Origin: UBA6398 sp963660485
GTDB lineage: Bacteria > Bacteroidota > Bacteroidia > Bacteroidales > Bacteroidaceae
Assembly: GCA_963660485.1 (NCBI GenBank)
Contig: CAVKYH010000004.1
Coordinates: 85,489 to 149,488 of the forward strand
Direction of reading: 5' to 3'
Length of the DNA: 64,000 nucleotides
Positions within the stretch are counted from its first letter, which is position 1. Each line of letters begins with the position of its first letter. The notes beneath the pieces are model-generated. The model made no database searches. It was not told where the DNA came from and worked only from the letters and a program-made list of their open reading frames with translations. This document shows, one piece after another, positions 1 to 8,971 of this stretch. Position numbers and translations under genes: made by a program.

Positions 1-1
1 G

Positions 2-736
2 GCACAAAGTTTCACCATACACCAGGGAACAAAAGCCACGGGATACAACGCAGCTGCCGTTGACAGCGTAACATTCAGCTCTCAGAACGTACAAGAGGAG
101 GAACCGTCTGATGCACGTGTGGTCGATGCCACATGGTGTGCCCTCGGAACTTCTATCACATGGTATAACGATCACCCCAACGGCTTCAAAGAGGGATATG
201 AAACCCGTCTGCTCAAAAAGTTGAAGTTCACAAAATGGTACAATCAGGGTATTAGCGGCGGCACATTGTCGTCGGCTATCAACCAGGTGAAGAAAGCCGA
301 CTACTATACCATAGAACATGGTATCAACGACTGGGGACATTCAACTCCCGTGGGAACTATCGACGATTATATCAACAATACCAAGAACGGCACCTTTGCT
401 GCAATCTACCGCCAGCTTATCGAGAAAATCTTCGAGGTTAATCCCAACGCCAAGGTGGTGCTTTGCACTCCGCGCAAGGGTTATGGTTTCGGCGGATATC
501 TGCCCGACAACTGCAATTCTCCGCTCAACGGAATTTATCTCAAGGACTACGCCTATCTCATTCGCGAGATTGCCGAATACGAAGGCTTCCCCGTGGCTGA
601 CTTCTTTGCTGAATGTGGCGGTCAGCACAATCTCGACAAACTTTCAATCGATGTGGCTCTCCACCCCAACGATGCCGGTCATCAGTTGATGGCCAATGTG
701 CTGCTTCGCGCGTTTGAAAAGGTGATTGTGGAATAA
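2..736 (+). CDS. SGNH/GDSL-type esterase or lipase domain protein (5' partial)
   Basis: The frame is open from the window edge, so the start lies upstream; 244 residues are visible. The first ~35 residues contain a V-D-S-V-T-F stretch typical of the small N-terminal domain of secreted Bacteroidales lipoproteins. The rest is an SGNH hydrolase: the nucleophile block G-T-S-I-T begins about residue 48, a Gly-rich second block (G-I-S-G-G-T) follows, then the G-x-N-D block (G-I-N-D) and the final D-V-A-L-H block with the catalytic Asp and His. Such enzymes remove acyl or acetyl groups from glycans or lipids; the substrate cannot be told. It ends 15 bp before the next gene, so the two are probably co-transcribed. 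Confidence 0.8.
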   Translation, partial: AQSFTIHQGTKATGYNAAAVDSVTFSSQNVQEEEPSDARVVDATWCALGTSITWYNDHPNGFKEGYETRLLKKLKFTKWYNQGISGGTLSSAINQVKKADYYTIEHGINDWGHSTPVGTIDDYINNTKNGTFAAIYRQLIEKIFEVNPNAKVVLCTPRKGYGFGGYLPDNCNSPLNGIYLKDYAYLIREIAEYEGFPVADFFAECGGQHNLDKLSIDVALHPNDAGHQLMANVLLRAFEKVIVE

Positions 737-751
737 AAAAATCGTTTACAG

Positions 752-1228
752 ATGAAATTGAGAACATTGTTTCTTGCTTTGGCGCTTGCAACAGCGTTTT
801 TCGCAAAGGCTGAAATCATTACCGTGGTGTTTTACACCAATGACGGGCAGAAAATAGGCTATTCCATAAGCGAGAAACCGGTTTGCAAATACACCGAGAA
901 CAACACTCGTTTGCTTGTAACTACTACATCGACTGAAATGGAATACGAAGTGGAAAACTTGCAAAAGTTCGTGTTTTCAGACGAAATTATAAACAAAATC
1001 GATGAAGCCTCAAAAAAGCAAGGCAAGCTCGACAACAAAGGCGGAATACTCACTTTTGAAGGAAACAAAAAGGGTGTGATTCTTGCGGTATACACTCCCG
1101 ACGGGGTGCTTGTTGCCAAAACTTCAACCGACAGCGCCGGAAAAGCGCAGTTGTCGTTGCAAAACCAGCCGAAAGGCGTTTACATCGTGAAGGCTGGCAA
1201 GACGAGTTTGAAAATTACCAAGCAATAG
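752..1228 (+). CDS. Small secreted protein with type IX-like C-terminal sorting domain
   Basis: 158 residues. It has a clear signal peptide (cleavage likely after A-K-A, residue 20). The last ~70 residues read as a type IX secretion sorting domain: V-Y-T-P-D-G-V-L-V, a Gly-rich turn, then P-K-G-V-Y-I-V-K-A-G-K and a short basic strand. The middle ~60 residues have no recognisable family. It follows the SGNH gene by 15 bp and is closed by a terminator about 50 bp downstream. A function beyond export or surface display cannot be inferred. Confidence 0.75.
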   Translation: MKLRTLFLALALATAFFAKAEIITVVFYTNDGQKIGYSISEKPVCKYTENNTRLLVTTTSTEMEYEVENLQKFVFSDEIINKIDEASKKQGKLDNKGGILTFEGNKKGVILAVYTPDGVLVAKTSTDSAGKAQLSLQNQPKGVYIVKAGKTSLKITKQ

Positions 1229-1276
1229 CAGCGCGCGGTGCAAACCGCACGTCTGCAATGCCAAAAACATTAGCGA

Positions 1277-1315
1277 AAATGTGTCGTCGCAAACTCGCGG
1301 CGGCACATTTTTGTT
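1277..1315 (+). terminator. Intrinsic terminator after the SGNH/sorting-domain pair
   Basis: A 12-bp stem (ATGTGTCGTCGC with GCGGCGGCACAT, two G-U pairs) and a 6-nt loop are followed by a T-rich tract. It ends the unit that finishes at 1228. Confidence 0.75.
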
Positions 1316-1423
1316 TCCTCTTCCCAAAGCGTTTTTGCAGGAGAAATTTTTGAGATTGGAATGTTGGTTGTAAAAGTCTGTACATCAGTTTGTTTCGAAA
1401 CAAAAACAGACTTTCTTGTTCTG

Positions 1424-1550
1424 TCCTTTTATGCCGCAAAAACTCCAAGGCATCTAATTTTTACGAGATGCGTCGGAATTTAAATTAGATGCGTCGGAGT
1501 TTTTACGATATCGGACATCGTTTTTTTGCGTAGTTGATGCAGGTTTTTCG
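1424..1550. repeat. 21-bp-register word array, copy 1
   Basis: Core words CCAAGGCATCT (1445), AGATGCGTCGG (1466) and AGATGCGTCGG (1487) start exactly 21 bp apart. The first spacer is the variant AATTTTTACG and the second is AATTTAAATT. The register continues right with ATATCGGACAT (1508) and CGTAGTTGATG (1529) and left with a degenerate word at 1424. It lies between a terminator and the GH97 promoter. This is the only copy in which an outer-type spacer (TTTTTACG) sits inside the core. Confidence 0.85.
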
Positions 1551-1696
1551 GGACGGTAAAACGGCTACTTTTTTCGGCATTTTTTCAAAGCCATGTGCCG
1601 GCAAAAGAGCATAGATTTAGATGTGAAAAACAAAGTTTTTGTTGCCGTTTTTGATATTTGCCTTTGTGTAAAGCTGTTGTTTCGTTTGAAAATACG

Positions 1697-1704
1697 TAAA
1701 TTTG
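1697..1704 (+). promoter_or_regulatory. Putative Bacteroidota -7 box for the GH97 pair
   Basis: TAAATTTG matches TAnnTTTG, 50 bp upstream of the GH97 start. No good -33 TTTG lies about 20 bp upstream, so the call is tentative. Confidence 0.4.
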
Positions 1705-1754
1705 AAAACTAAATTCGAATGATAGGCATTTAAGGCAATAAATACCATTAAAAC

Positions 1755-3752
1755 ATGAAGAAAAACGTATTGAGATTACTTCTCTTGGGTGGCGCTGCTA
1801 TGCTTACGCTCCCGGTATGCGCAAAAAACTATGTGGTGAAATCGCCGTCGGGCAAACTGGTGCTCACAGTGAATACCGACAAGGCGCTCACGTGGCAGGT
1901 GAGTTTCAACGGGCAGGAAATAACCGCTCCGTCGGCTGTGGCTCTGAAAATCCGTGGAGGCGCTACATGGGGAACTGATGCACCGGCGGGGAAAATCACC
2001 AAGGTGAGCCGCACGTTGGACGGAGTGAATTACCGCAAGGCCAAGATTGACGATACATTCACCATGCTCACGCTCAAAGGCGGCGGATACGAACTGGAAT
2101 TCCGTGCCTACGACGACGCGGCGGCTTATCGCTTTGCTGCTAACGCAAAGGATTCGCTCACCGTGGAGAACGAAACGGTGGAATACAATTTCAAGAACGA
2201 CCATACGGCGTGGGTGCCCTACGTAAACGACGAGCGCCACGGCGAAAGATACTCCAATTCGTTCGAGGCATACTATGATGTGCAGAAAGTATCGCAAATA
2301 CCTTCGCGCAAGCTATGCCTCATGCCCTTTGTCATGGATATGGGCAACGGAGTGAAGGCTGCGCTCACCACTGTGGGCGAAGTGGATTACCCCGGCATGT
2401 ATCTCCATTCTTCTTTCTCAAAGGGATTTTCACTCGTAGGCGAATTCCCCGGATATCCCGACCTTAAAAATATGGTTCCCGGCACAAAAGCTACCGAAAA
2501 TTTCAAGACGCTTTTCCGTCAAAGCCATATCGCCCGAATCGGAGGCAAGCAACAAATGCCGTGGAGGGCTATAATCGTGAGCGAAAACGATGCACAGCTC
2601 GCCAACTGCGATTTGGCGCAAAAACTTTCGAGACCTGTTGCAAAAGGCGATTGGTCGTGGGTGAAACCAGGTAAGGTGGCGTGGGAATGGTGGAGCGCTG
2701 CAAACATCACGGGAGTGGATTTCGTTTCGGGCATAAACACCGATACATATAAATACTACGTGGACTTCGCCGCAAAATACAACCTTGAATACATCATTCT
2801 CGACGGCGGCTGGAGCGGAAAGGACATCTGCGAAAGCAACAGCAATATAAACATGCCGGAACTCCTTGCCTATGCAAAGCAAAAGAGAGTAGGCGTGATA
2901 GTGTGGGCTTCGTGGAAAAATGTAATGGAGAAAATGCACGAGGCATTCCCCCTCTATGAAAAATGGGGCGTTAAAGGCATGAAGATAGACTTTGTTGACG
3001 GCAACGACCAGTATGTGATGAAAACAATGAGAGACATCACCGCCCTCGCAGCCAAACACCATCTGATAATAGACTATCACGGCATGCAGCTCAACGGCCT
3101 GCAAGTGATGTATCCCAATATCGTGAACATCGAAGGCGTACGCGGTTTGGAACAATGCAAATGGACTGCAAACAAAAAAGGCACGCTCGGAAGCGATATG
3201 CCCGGCTACGACGTTACGATACCATTTGCGCGAATGCTCACGGCACCTATGGACTACACCCCCGGAGCAATGCGCAACGCCACGAGAAATGAATACCGCC
3301 CCATAAACAACAATCCCATGAGTCAGGGCACAAGAGTACACCAAATGGCAATGTACACCGTTTTTGACGCACCTCTGCAAATGCTTTCCGATAAGCCGTC
3401 GCTATATTATCTGTACCCAGAATGCACGGAATTCATTGCAAAAGTTCCTACAACGTTTGACGATTGCCGTGTGGTGCAGGGAGAAATCGGGAAATACATC
3501 GTTACAGCAAAACAGAAAGGCTCTACGTGGTTTGTGGGCGCAATGACAAACTGGGACGAACGGGATTTGGAAATTTCTCTCGACTTTCTTGGCGACGGAA
3601 CATACAAGGCAATAATTTTCCGCGACGGGATAAATGCCTCGAAAAGCGCCGAAGATTATATGAAAGAGGAGAAAAACGTGAAGAAAACCGACCTCCTGAA
3701 AATTTCAATGAAGAGCGGCGGCGGTTGGACCGCAAGATTCGAAAAGATATAA
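1755..3752 (+). CDS. GH97 family glycoside hydrolase (alpha-glucosidase/alpha-galactosidase family)
   Basis: 665 residues, the normal length for GH97. A signal peptide ends near A-K-N (about residue 24). An N-terminal beta-sandwich spans ~25-280, the catalytic (beta/alpha)8 barrel ~300-560, and a C-terminal beta domain follows. In the barrel, K-I-D-F carries Asp412, at the place where retaining GH97 alpha-galactosidases have their nucleophile; Glu460 lies in the conserved N-I-E-G-V-R-G motif. In the family, inverting SusB-type enzymes lack this Asp, so a retaining, galactosidase-like mechanism is favoured by inference. The next gene is a same-length paralogue 24 bp downstream. Likely periplasmic. 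Confidence 0.92.
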   Translation: MKKNVLRLLLLGGAAMLTLPVCAKNYVVKSPSGKLVLTVNTDKALTWQVSFNGQEITAPSAVALKIRGGATWGTDAPAGKITKVSRTLDGVNYRKAKIDDTFTMLTLKGGGYELEFRAYDDAAAYRFAANAKDSLTVENETVEYNFKNDHTAWVPYVNDERHGERYSNSFEAYYDVQKVSQIPSRKLCLMPFVMDMGNGVKAALTTVGEVDYPGMYLHSSFSKGFSLVGEFPGYPDLKNMVPGTKATENFKTLFRQSHIARIGGKQQMPWRAIIVSENDAQLANCDLAQKLSRPVAKGDWSWVKPGKVAWEWWSAANITGVDFVSGINTDTYKYYVDFAAKYNLEYIILDGGWSGKDICESNSNINMPELLAYAKQKRVGVIVWASWKNVMEKMHEAFPLYEKWGVKGMKIDFVDGNDQYVMKTMRDITALAAKHHLIIDYHGMQLNGLQVMYPNIVNIEGVRGLEQCKWTANKKGTLGSDMPGYDVTIPFARMLTAPMDYTPGAMRNATRNEYRPINNNPMSQGTRVHQMAMYTVFDAPLQMLSDKPSLYYLYPECTEFIAKVPTTFDDCRVVQGEIGKYIVTAKQKGSTWFVGAMTNWDERDLEISLDFLGDGTYKAIIFRDGINASKSAEDYMKEEKNVKKTDLLKISMKSGGGWTARFEKI

Positions 3753-3776
3753 GATAAAACCCAAAATATAACAGTA

Positions 3777-5774
3777 ATGAAAACAAAACTAATCAATGCG
3801 ATGCTCGCGTCGGCCGCAATGCTTTTGGGCGGAACGGCATCTGCGGGAAATTTTGTCGCAAAGTCGCCTTCGGGAAAACTCACCTTGACCGTAAATTCAG
3901 GCAGCAAACTTACATGGAAAGTGGACTTGAAAGGACGGGAAATCATTAAACCGTCCACACTGTCGGTTATCCTTACCGACGGAAGCGTTTGGGGACCGGG
4001 CGCATCGGGCGGAAAAGCGCAGAAAGTAAGCAGAAAAATCACGACAAAGGACTATACAAATTCGCAAATCGATGACGTTTACACAAAGTTGTTCCTCAAA
4101 GGCGGACAATACACTGTAGAATTCCGTGTATACGACGACGCGGTGGCTTATCGCTTTTGCGGTACGCGCAAGGACTCTGTAAATGTGCAGAACGAGGTGG
4201 TTGAGTATAATTTCGCGGGAGATCCTCAAACCTGGACGCCGTGGGTGAACGACAATGCGGGAGGCGAGAGGTATTCCTGCTCGTTTGAATCGTATTATAC
4301 CAAGACTTGCATTTCGCAGATGCCGTCGAAACAGCTCAGCATACTTCCGCTTCTTGCCGATATGGGCGAGGGTGTGAAAGTGGCGGTTACTGACGTGGGC
4401 GATCTCGACTATCCGGGAATGTATGTCAGTTCCAATTTTTCCAACGGCAATGGTTTGAAAGGCGAGTTCGCAGGTTATCCCGATCTCAAGAATTCTGATC
4501 TCAACGGCCAGGGCTATTCGAATTTCGTTACCCTTTTCCGCAAGAACTATATCGCACGCGTGGGCGGCACACAGCCACTTACGTGGAAAGTGGCGGTGAT
4601 TACCGACAACGATACCCAACTTGCCGACTGCAACATTGTGCGCAAACTTTGCGACGGCACTTCCAAGGGCGATTTCTCTTGGGTAAAACCGGGCAAGGTG
4701 GCTTGGGACTGGTGGAATGCGCTTAATATTACGGGCGTTGACTTCGAGAGTGGAATGAACACGCCTACTTATAAGCATTACATCGATTTTGCTGCGGCCA
4801 ACAAGCTGGAATATATCATAATAGATGACGGCTGGGACAGCCCAAATGTGCTCCAATACAAAAAAGACTGCAACATTCCCGAGATTGTGAAGTATGGCAA
4901 CGAAAAGGGAGTTGGTGTGATAATTTGGCTGAAGTGGAAAGATTGCATGAAATATATGGATCGTGCGTTTCCTCTCTACAAGAGTTGGGGCGTGAAGGGT
5001 TTGAAAATCGACTTCATCAATGCTAATGACCAGTTTGTAATGTCGTCTTTGCGCAAGATCACGCAGAAAGCTGCCGACAACCAGCTCACGGTGGACTATC
5101 ACGGCATGCAGCTCAAAGGATTGCAGGTAACGTATCCCAATATCCTGAGCTGCGAAGGCGTGAGAGGCTTGGAGCAATGCAAATGGACGCCCAACACAAA
5201 AGGTACTCTTGGTGCCGACATGCCGGGATACGATGTGATGATTCCGTATATCCGTCAGATAATTTCGCCTATGGACTATACTCCCGGCGCGATGATTAAC
5301 GGCACTAGCTCAAACTATCGTCCTATCAACAATCAGCCTATGAGTCAGGGCACGAGAGTTCATCAGATGGCTATGTACACCATTTATTACTCTCCGCTCC
5401 AGATGCTTTCGGACGCTCCTTCAAACTATACTAAAAATCAGGAGTGTACGGATTTCATAGCCAAGGTTCCTACCACTTTCGACGAGAGCAAAACCATCGC
5501 AGGCGAGGTGGGGAAATACGTGGTAACGGCGCGCCGCAAAGGAAATACGTGGTATGTGGGCGCAATGGCTAATTGGGACGGAGCCGACATTGAAATCCCG
5601 CTTTCGTTCCTTGGCAGCGGAAAATACAAGGCCGATATATTTGCCGACGGGGTCAATGCCAACAAAAATGCAGAGGACTACAAACGCACCACAAAGGAAG
5701 TGGGAGCGGGCGAAACCGTTAAGGTTTCGATGAAGAGCGGCGGCGGTTGGACTGCACGCTTCGAAAAACTCTGA
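3777..5774 (+). CDS. GH97 family glycoside hydrolase, tandem paralogue
   Basis: 665 residues, exactly the length of the upstream gene, with a signal peptide ending near residue 23. The fold order is the same: beta-sandwich, TIM barrel, C-terminal beta domain. The nucleophile-position Asp is again residue 412 (K-I-D-F) and the conserved Glu is again residue 460 (C-E-G-V-R-G). The two proteins share long blocks such as the region around D-Y-H-G-M-Q-L and P-M-S-Q-G-T-R-V-H-Q-M, but differ across the sandwich and around W-D-S versus W-S-G after the barrel Asp-Gly. This suggests an old tandem duplication with diverged substrate range. A strong terminator follows. Confidence 0.92.
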   Translation: MKTKLINAMLASAAMLLGGTASAGNFVAKSPSGKLTLTVNSGSKLTWKVDLKGREIIKPSTLSVILTDGSVWGPGASGGKAQKVSRKITTKDYTNSQIDDVYTKLFLKGGQYTVEFRVYDDAVAYRFCGTRKDSVNVQNEVVEYNFAGDPQTWTPWVNDNAGGERYSCSFESYYTKTCISQMPSKQLSILPLLADMGEGVKVAVTDVGDLDYPGMYVSSNFSNGNGLKGEFAGYPDLKNSDLNGQGYSNFVTLFRKNYIARVGGTQPLTWKVAVITDNDTQLADCNIVRKLCDGTSKGDFSWVKPGKVAWDWWNALNITGVDFESGMNTPTYKHYIDFAAANKLEYIIIDDGWDSPNVLQYKKDCNIPEIVKYGNEKGVGVIIWLKWKDCMKYMDRAFPLYKSWGVKGLKIDFINANDQFVMSSLRKITQKAADNQLTVDYHGMQLKGLQVTYPNILSCEGVRGLEQCKWTPNTKGTLGADMPGYDVMIPYIRQIISPMDYTPGAMINGTSSNYRPINNQPMSQGTRVHQMAMYTIYYSPLQMLSDAPSNYTKNQECTDFIAKVPTTFDESKTIAGEVGKYVVTARRKGNTWYVGAMANWDGADIEIPLSFLGSGKYKADIFADGVNANKNAEDYKRTTKEVGAGETVKVSMKSGGGWTARFEKL

Positions 5775-5798
5775 AAAACGTAGAATTCAGAAATATGG

Positions 5799-5835
5799 TG
5801 CGGCGGAAACTCAAAGATTTCCGCCGCATTTTTTG
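5799..5835 (+). terminator. Intrinsic terminator after the GH97 pair
   Basis: A perfect 11-bp stem, TGCGGCGGAAA with TTTCCGCCGCA, an 8-nt loop and a run of six T. Confidence 0.9.
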
Positions 5836-5880
5836 TTTCAAGGCGTCGCGTTTTGACTGGAATTTTAACCAGAAAAACAC

Positions 5881-5985
5881 ACGTAAAATATCATAAAAAC
5901 TCCAAGGCATCTAATTTAAATTACATGGCCCGGAATTTAAATTTGGTGGCCCGGAGTTTTTACGAGATGCCTTGTTGTTTTTTCG
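5881..5985. repeat. 21-bp-register word array, copy 2
   Basis: Core words CCAAGGCATCT (5902), ACATGGCCCGG (5923) and TGGTGGCCCGG (5944) are joined by two AATTTAAATT spacers. The right outer spacer AGTTTTTACG leads to AGATGCCTTGT (5965). The left outer spacer is CATAAAAACT with a degenerate AT-rich word at 5881. It lies between the GH97 terminator and the gpmI promoter. Confidence 0.92.
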
Positions 5986-6099
5986 TTTTGTCATAACGAG
6001 TTGCTAATATATAAGAGTTCGTGGAAAAAATGCCGGTATCATGCTGCAAAATATTGCTTTTCAATAGGGAAAGATGAATGCGGAGAGAGAAATAAATAG

Positions 6100-6107
6100 T
6101 AATTTTG
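6100..6107 (+). promoter_or_regulatory. Putative -7 box for gpmI
   Basis: TAATTTTG matches TAnnTTTG and lies 41 bp before the gpmI start. No clear -33 element. Confidence 0.5.
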
Positions 6108-6148
6108 CGCCGGATTAAAGGAAACAATTAAAAAAAGACATAACAATC

Positions 6149-7681
6149 ATGGCAAAGAAAGCACTACTGATGATTCTCGACGGTTGGGGAATCGGCAAAC
6201 ACGACAAAGGTGATGTGATTTTCAACACTCCGACTCCCGAGCTCGACTACCTGAACGCCAATTATCCCCATTCGCAACTTCTTGCATGCGGCGAAAACGT
6301 GGGACTTCCCGACGGACAAATGGGAAACTCCGAGGTGGGACACTTGAATATAGGCGCAGGCCGTGTGGTTTATCAGGATCTCGTGAAAATCAACCATGCC
6401 ATTGCCGACGGCAGCATATTGAAGAATGCCGAAGTGGTTTCGGCTTTTGAATATGCCAAGACCACGGGTAAAAACCTCCATATCATGGGGCTTACTTCAA
6501 CCGGTGGCGTTCACTCCGAACTCTCTCATATTCTCGCATTCCTTGACATAGCAAAAAGCTATGGCCTGGAAAACGTATACGTTCACTGCTTTCTTGACGG
6601 CCGCGATACCGACCCGCGCAGCGGAAAGGGATTCGTGAAAACCGTAATCGACCATTGCGCCGAAACAACCGGCAGTGTGGCATCGGTGATAGGACGTTTC
6701 TACGCTATGGACCGCGACAATCGTTGGAATCGCGTAAAGGTGGCGTACGATCAGCTTGTTCATGGCAAAGGAAAGGCTGTTGACAATCTCGTAGAAGCAA
6801 TTCAGGACTGCTACGACAGCGATACGCCCGAACATAAGGATACCGACGAATTCATGGAGCCGTTGGTTAACGCCAATGTGGACGGAAGAATAAAAGAAGG
6901 CGATGTAGTGGTGTTTGTTAACTACCGCAACGACCGCGCACGCGAGATTACTTCTATCCTTACACAGAAGGATATGCCCGAAGAAGGCATGACCACAATT
7001 CCAAACCTGCAATACTATTGCATGACTCCCTATGATGCCGATTTCAAAGGCGTGCATGTGCTGTTCCCCAAAGAGAACGTACAGAATACACTCGGAGAAT
7101 ATCTCGCTGCCAAGGGACTCAAACAACTCCACACCGCAGAGACCGAGAAATATGCCCATGTAACGTTCTTCTTCAACGGCGGCCGCGAAGAACCCTTCAA
7201 TGGTGAGGAACGCACCCTCGTACCTTCGCCGAAAGTTGCCACATATGATTTGAAACCCGAGATGAGTGCTTACGAAGTGAAGGACAAGCTTGTGGATTCT
7301 ATCAAGAAAAACGAATACGACTTCATCGTGGTGAATTTCGCAAACGGCGACATGGTGGGACATACCGGCATTTACAGCGCAATAGAAAAGGCTGTGGTGG
7401 CAGTTGATGCCTGTGTGAAAGATGTAGTAAACGCTGCAAACGAAACGGGATACGAGACAATCATCATCGCAGACCACGGCAACGCCGATTATGCAATCAA
7501 CGAAGACGGCACACCCAATACGCAACATTCGTTGAACCCCGTGCCGTTTATTTATATCACCGAAAACAAGAACGCAAAGGTGGAAGACGGAATTCTTGCC
7601 GACGTAGCTCCGAGCATTCTGCATATCATGGGACTGGAACAGCCCGAAGAAATGACCGGACACTGCCTGATCAAAGACTGA
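6149..7681 (+). CDS. gpmI: 2,3-bisphosphoglycerate-independent phosphoglycerate mutase
   Basis: 510 residues, full length. It interconverts 3- and 2-phosphoglycerate in cytosolic glycolysis and gluconeogenesis through a phosphoserine intermediate and two metal ions. The alkaline-phosphatase-superfamily signatures are visible: I-L-D-G-W-G with metal ligand Asp11, G-N-S-E-V-G-H with the phosphorylated Ser61, the D-G-R-D-T-D-P substrate loop near residue 150, and the C-terminal metal motifs (N-F-A-N-G-D-M-V-G-H-T and A-D-H-G-N-A-D). Monocistronic between a promoter box and a strong terminator. Confidence 0.97.
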   Translation: MAKKALLMILDGWGIGKHDKGDVIFNTPTPELDYLNANYPHSQLLACGENVGLPDGQMGNSEVGHLNIGAGRVVYQDLVKINHAIADGSILKNAEVVSAFEYAKTTGKNLHIMGLTSTGGVHSELSHILAFLDIAKSYGLENVYVHCFLDGRDTDPRSGKGFVKTVIDHCAETTGSVASVIGRFYAMDRDNRWNRVKVAYDQLVHGKGKAVDNLVEAIQDCYDSDTPEHKDTDEFMEPLVNANVDGRIKEGDVVVFVNYRNDRAREITSILTQKDMPEEGMTTIPNLQYYCMTPYDADFKGVHVLFPKENVQNTLGEYLAAKGLKQLHTAETEKYAHVTFFFNGGREEPFNGEERTLVPSPKVATYDLKPEMSAYEVKDKLVDSIKKNEYDFIVVNFANGDMVGHTGIYSAIEKAVVAVDACVKDVVNAANETGYETIIIADHGNADYAINEDGTPNTQHSLNPVPFIYITENKNAKVEDGILADVAPSILHIMGLEQPEEMTGHCLIKD

Positions 7682-7717
7682 AGCCGAGGTTTCTGAAAAC
7701 CGGCATATATATAATAT

Positions 7718-7759
7718 GCGTGCACAGACGGCAACCGCCGTTTGTGCACGCTTGTTTTT
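7718..7759 (+). terminator. Intrinsic terminator of gpmI
   Basis: A 15-bp stem, GCGTGCACAGACGGC with GCCGTTTGTGCACGC, with an AACC loop and a T-rich tail. Confidence 0.9.
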
Positions 7760-7854
7760 GCAAAATCTGCGGTCGGCGCTACGCAAAAGCACAGCGCTTT
7801 GCCGATAAACCTTATTATAACCATTGCGAGCGCCGGCTTGAAAAACTAATTTAG

Positions 7855-7862
7855 TATCTTTG
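7855..7862 (+). promoter_or_regulatory. Putative -7 box for the glycerophosphotransferase-aroB unit
   Basis: TATCTTTG followed by CA matches TAnnTTTGc, 62 bp before the start at 7925. Confidence 0.5.
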
Positions 7863-7924
7863 CAAACATAACCCTCAAGGCACGAAAGAAACCAAACTCC
7901 GTAGCCGTAAAGACAACACTCCGC

Positions 7925-8971
7925 ATGGTGAAACACTATCTGCTTTTTGCTTCGCTCAATTACGCGTTTCCGATACTCCGACCTTTGGAAACGGAAATAC
8001 TGCGTAGGGGAGACAAGGTGGCGTGGTTTTTGGAAGACGAATGCGATGATATGCTTGTTGACGGAGAAGTGCGCCTCAAAACCTTTGAAGAAGTAAAGCA
8101 ATTCAATCCCATTGCCGTTTTCGCCCCCGGAAATTATATATACGACTTCTTCCCGGGAGTTAAAGTGGAAGTTTTTCACGGCTATCCCATAAACAAACGC
8201 ATGGACAAGCGGGACGACCATTTCAATATACGCGGTTGGTTCGACATATATTGCACCCAGGGCGCATCAAGCACGTTGCCGTTCAAACAAATAGAGCAAC
8301 GCAAGAAATTTTTCAAGGTTTACGAAACGGGGTGGTGCAAGATAGACCCGCTGTTTTCCAATAAGGCAAAAACGCAACGGGAACATGCGCAAAAAACAAT
8401 ACTTTACGCTTCTACATTTACCAAGGGCATAAGTTCTGCATGGGATTTGCGCGAAACGATTGACCGTATCGCAGGAGAGAAACCCTGGCATTGGATTCTC
8501 ACTTTGCACCCTAAAATCCACGACGAACAATTGCTGGAAGATTTCCGACAGATAGCCGCGCGACACGAAAACGTGGAATTCTGCCGCACACTCGACATCG
8601 TTGAAGCTTTCGCCGAGAGCGATGTGATGTTGTGCGACAGTTCTTCGATAATAGTGGAGTATATGCTTCTCGACAAGCCCGTCGTAACGTTTCGCAATAC
8701 AAATCCGGGAAAACATCTCGTAGATGTTACCGACGTCTCGCAGATTGTGCCGGCTATCGAGCATACTCTTTCGCGCCCGGACGAGCTTCTAAAAAACATT
8801 CGCGAATATACTGCCCGGCACGAGGCTCATCGCGACGGCAAAAACTCGGCAAGGGTGATTGATGCCGTAGATGATTTTATTGACAAATACAAAGGAAAAA
8901 TACGAAAAAAGCCGTTGAACCTGCTGAGAAGAATGAAACTTCGCTGGCGTCTCAAAAAGTTTGTGATATGA
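7925..8971 (+). CDS. CDP-glycerol glycerophosphotransferase family protein
   Basis: 348 residues, cytosolic, no signal peptide. The C-terminal half matches the TagB/TagF-like family that moves glycerol phosphate or related groups: I-L-Y-A-S-T-F near residue 160, L-H-P-K-I-H near 200, and the nucleotide-binding D-V-M-L-C-D-S-S-S-I-I-V-E-Y near 240. A basic tail (R-R-M-K-L-R-W-R-L-K-K) could touch the membrane surface. Bacteroidota do not make teichoic acid, so the acceptor is more likely a capsular or lipid-linked glycan (inference). The stop overlaps the aroB start as ATGA. Confidence 0.75.
   Translation: MVKHYLLFASLNYAFPILRPLETEILRRGDKVAWFLEDECDDMLVDGEVRLKTFEEVKQFNPIAVFAPGNYIYDFFPGVKVEVFHGYPINKRMDKRDDHFNIRGWFDIYCTQGASSTLPFKQIEQRKKFFKVYETGWCKIDPLFSNKAKTQREHAQKTILYASTFTKGISSAWDLRETIDRIAGEKPWHWILTLHPKIHDEQLLEDFRQIAARHENVEFCRTLDIVEAFAESDVMLCDSSSIIVEYMLLDKPVVTFRNTNPGKHLVDVTDVSQIVPAIEHTLSRPDELLKNIREYTARHEAHRDGKNSARVIDAVDDFIDKYKGKIRKKPLNLLRRMKLRWRLKKFVI

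Noticed and set aside
1424..1550. Word arrays as CRISPR
   Set aside because: Repeats are 10 bp and degenerate, the 11-bp words recur between loci and are not unique spacers, and no cas genes are present.
3897..5177. Minus-strand frame of 426 codons inside the second GH97 gene
   Set aside because: Antisense to a clearly conserved glycoside hydrolase; no recognisable domain.
6497..8221. Long minus-strand frame of 574 codons opposite gpmI
   Set aside because: It is the antisense shadow of gpmI, spans its terminator and the next promoter, and has no protein-like composition.
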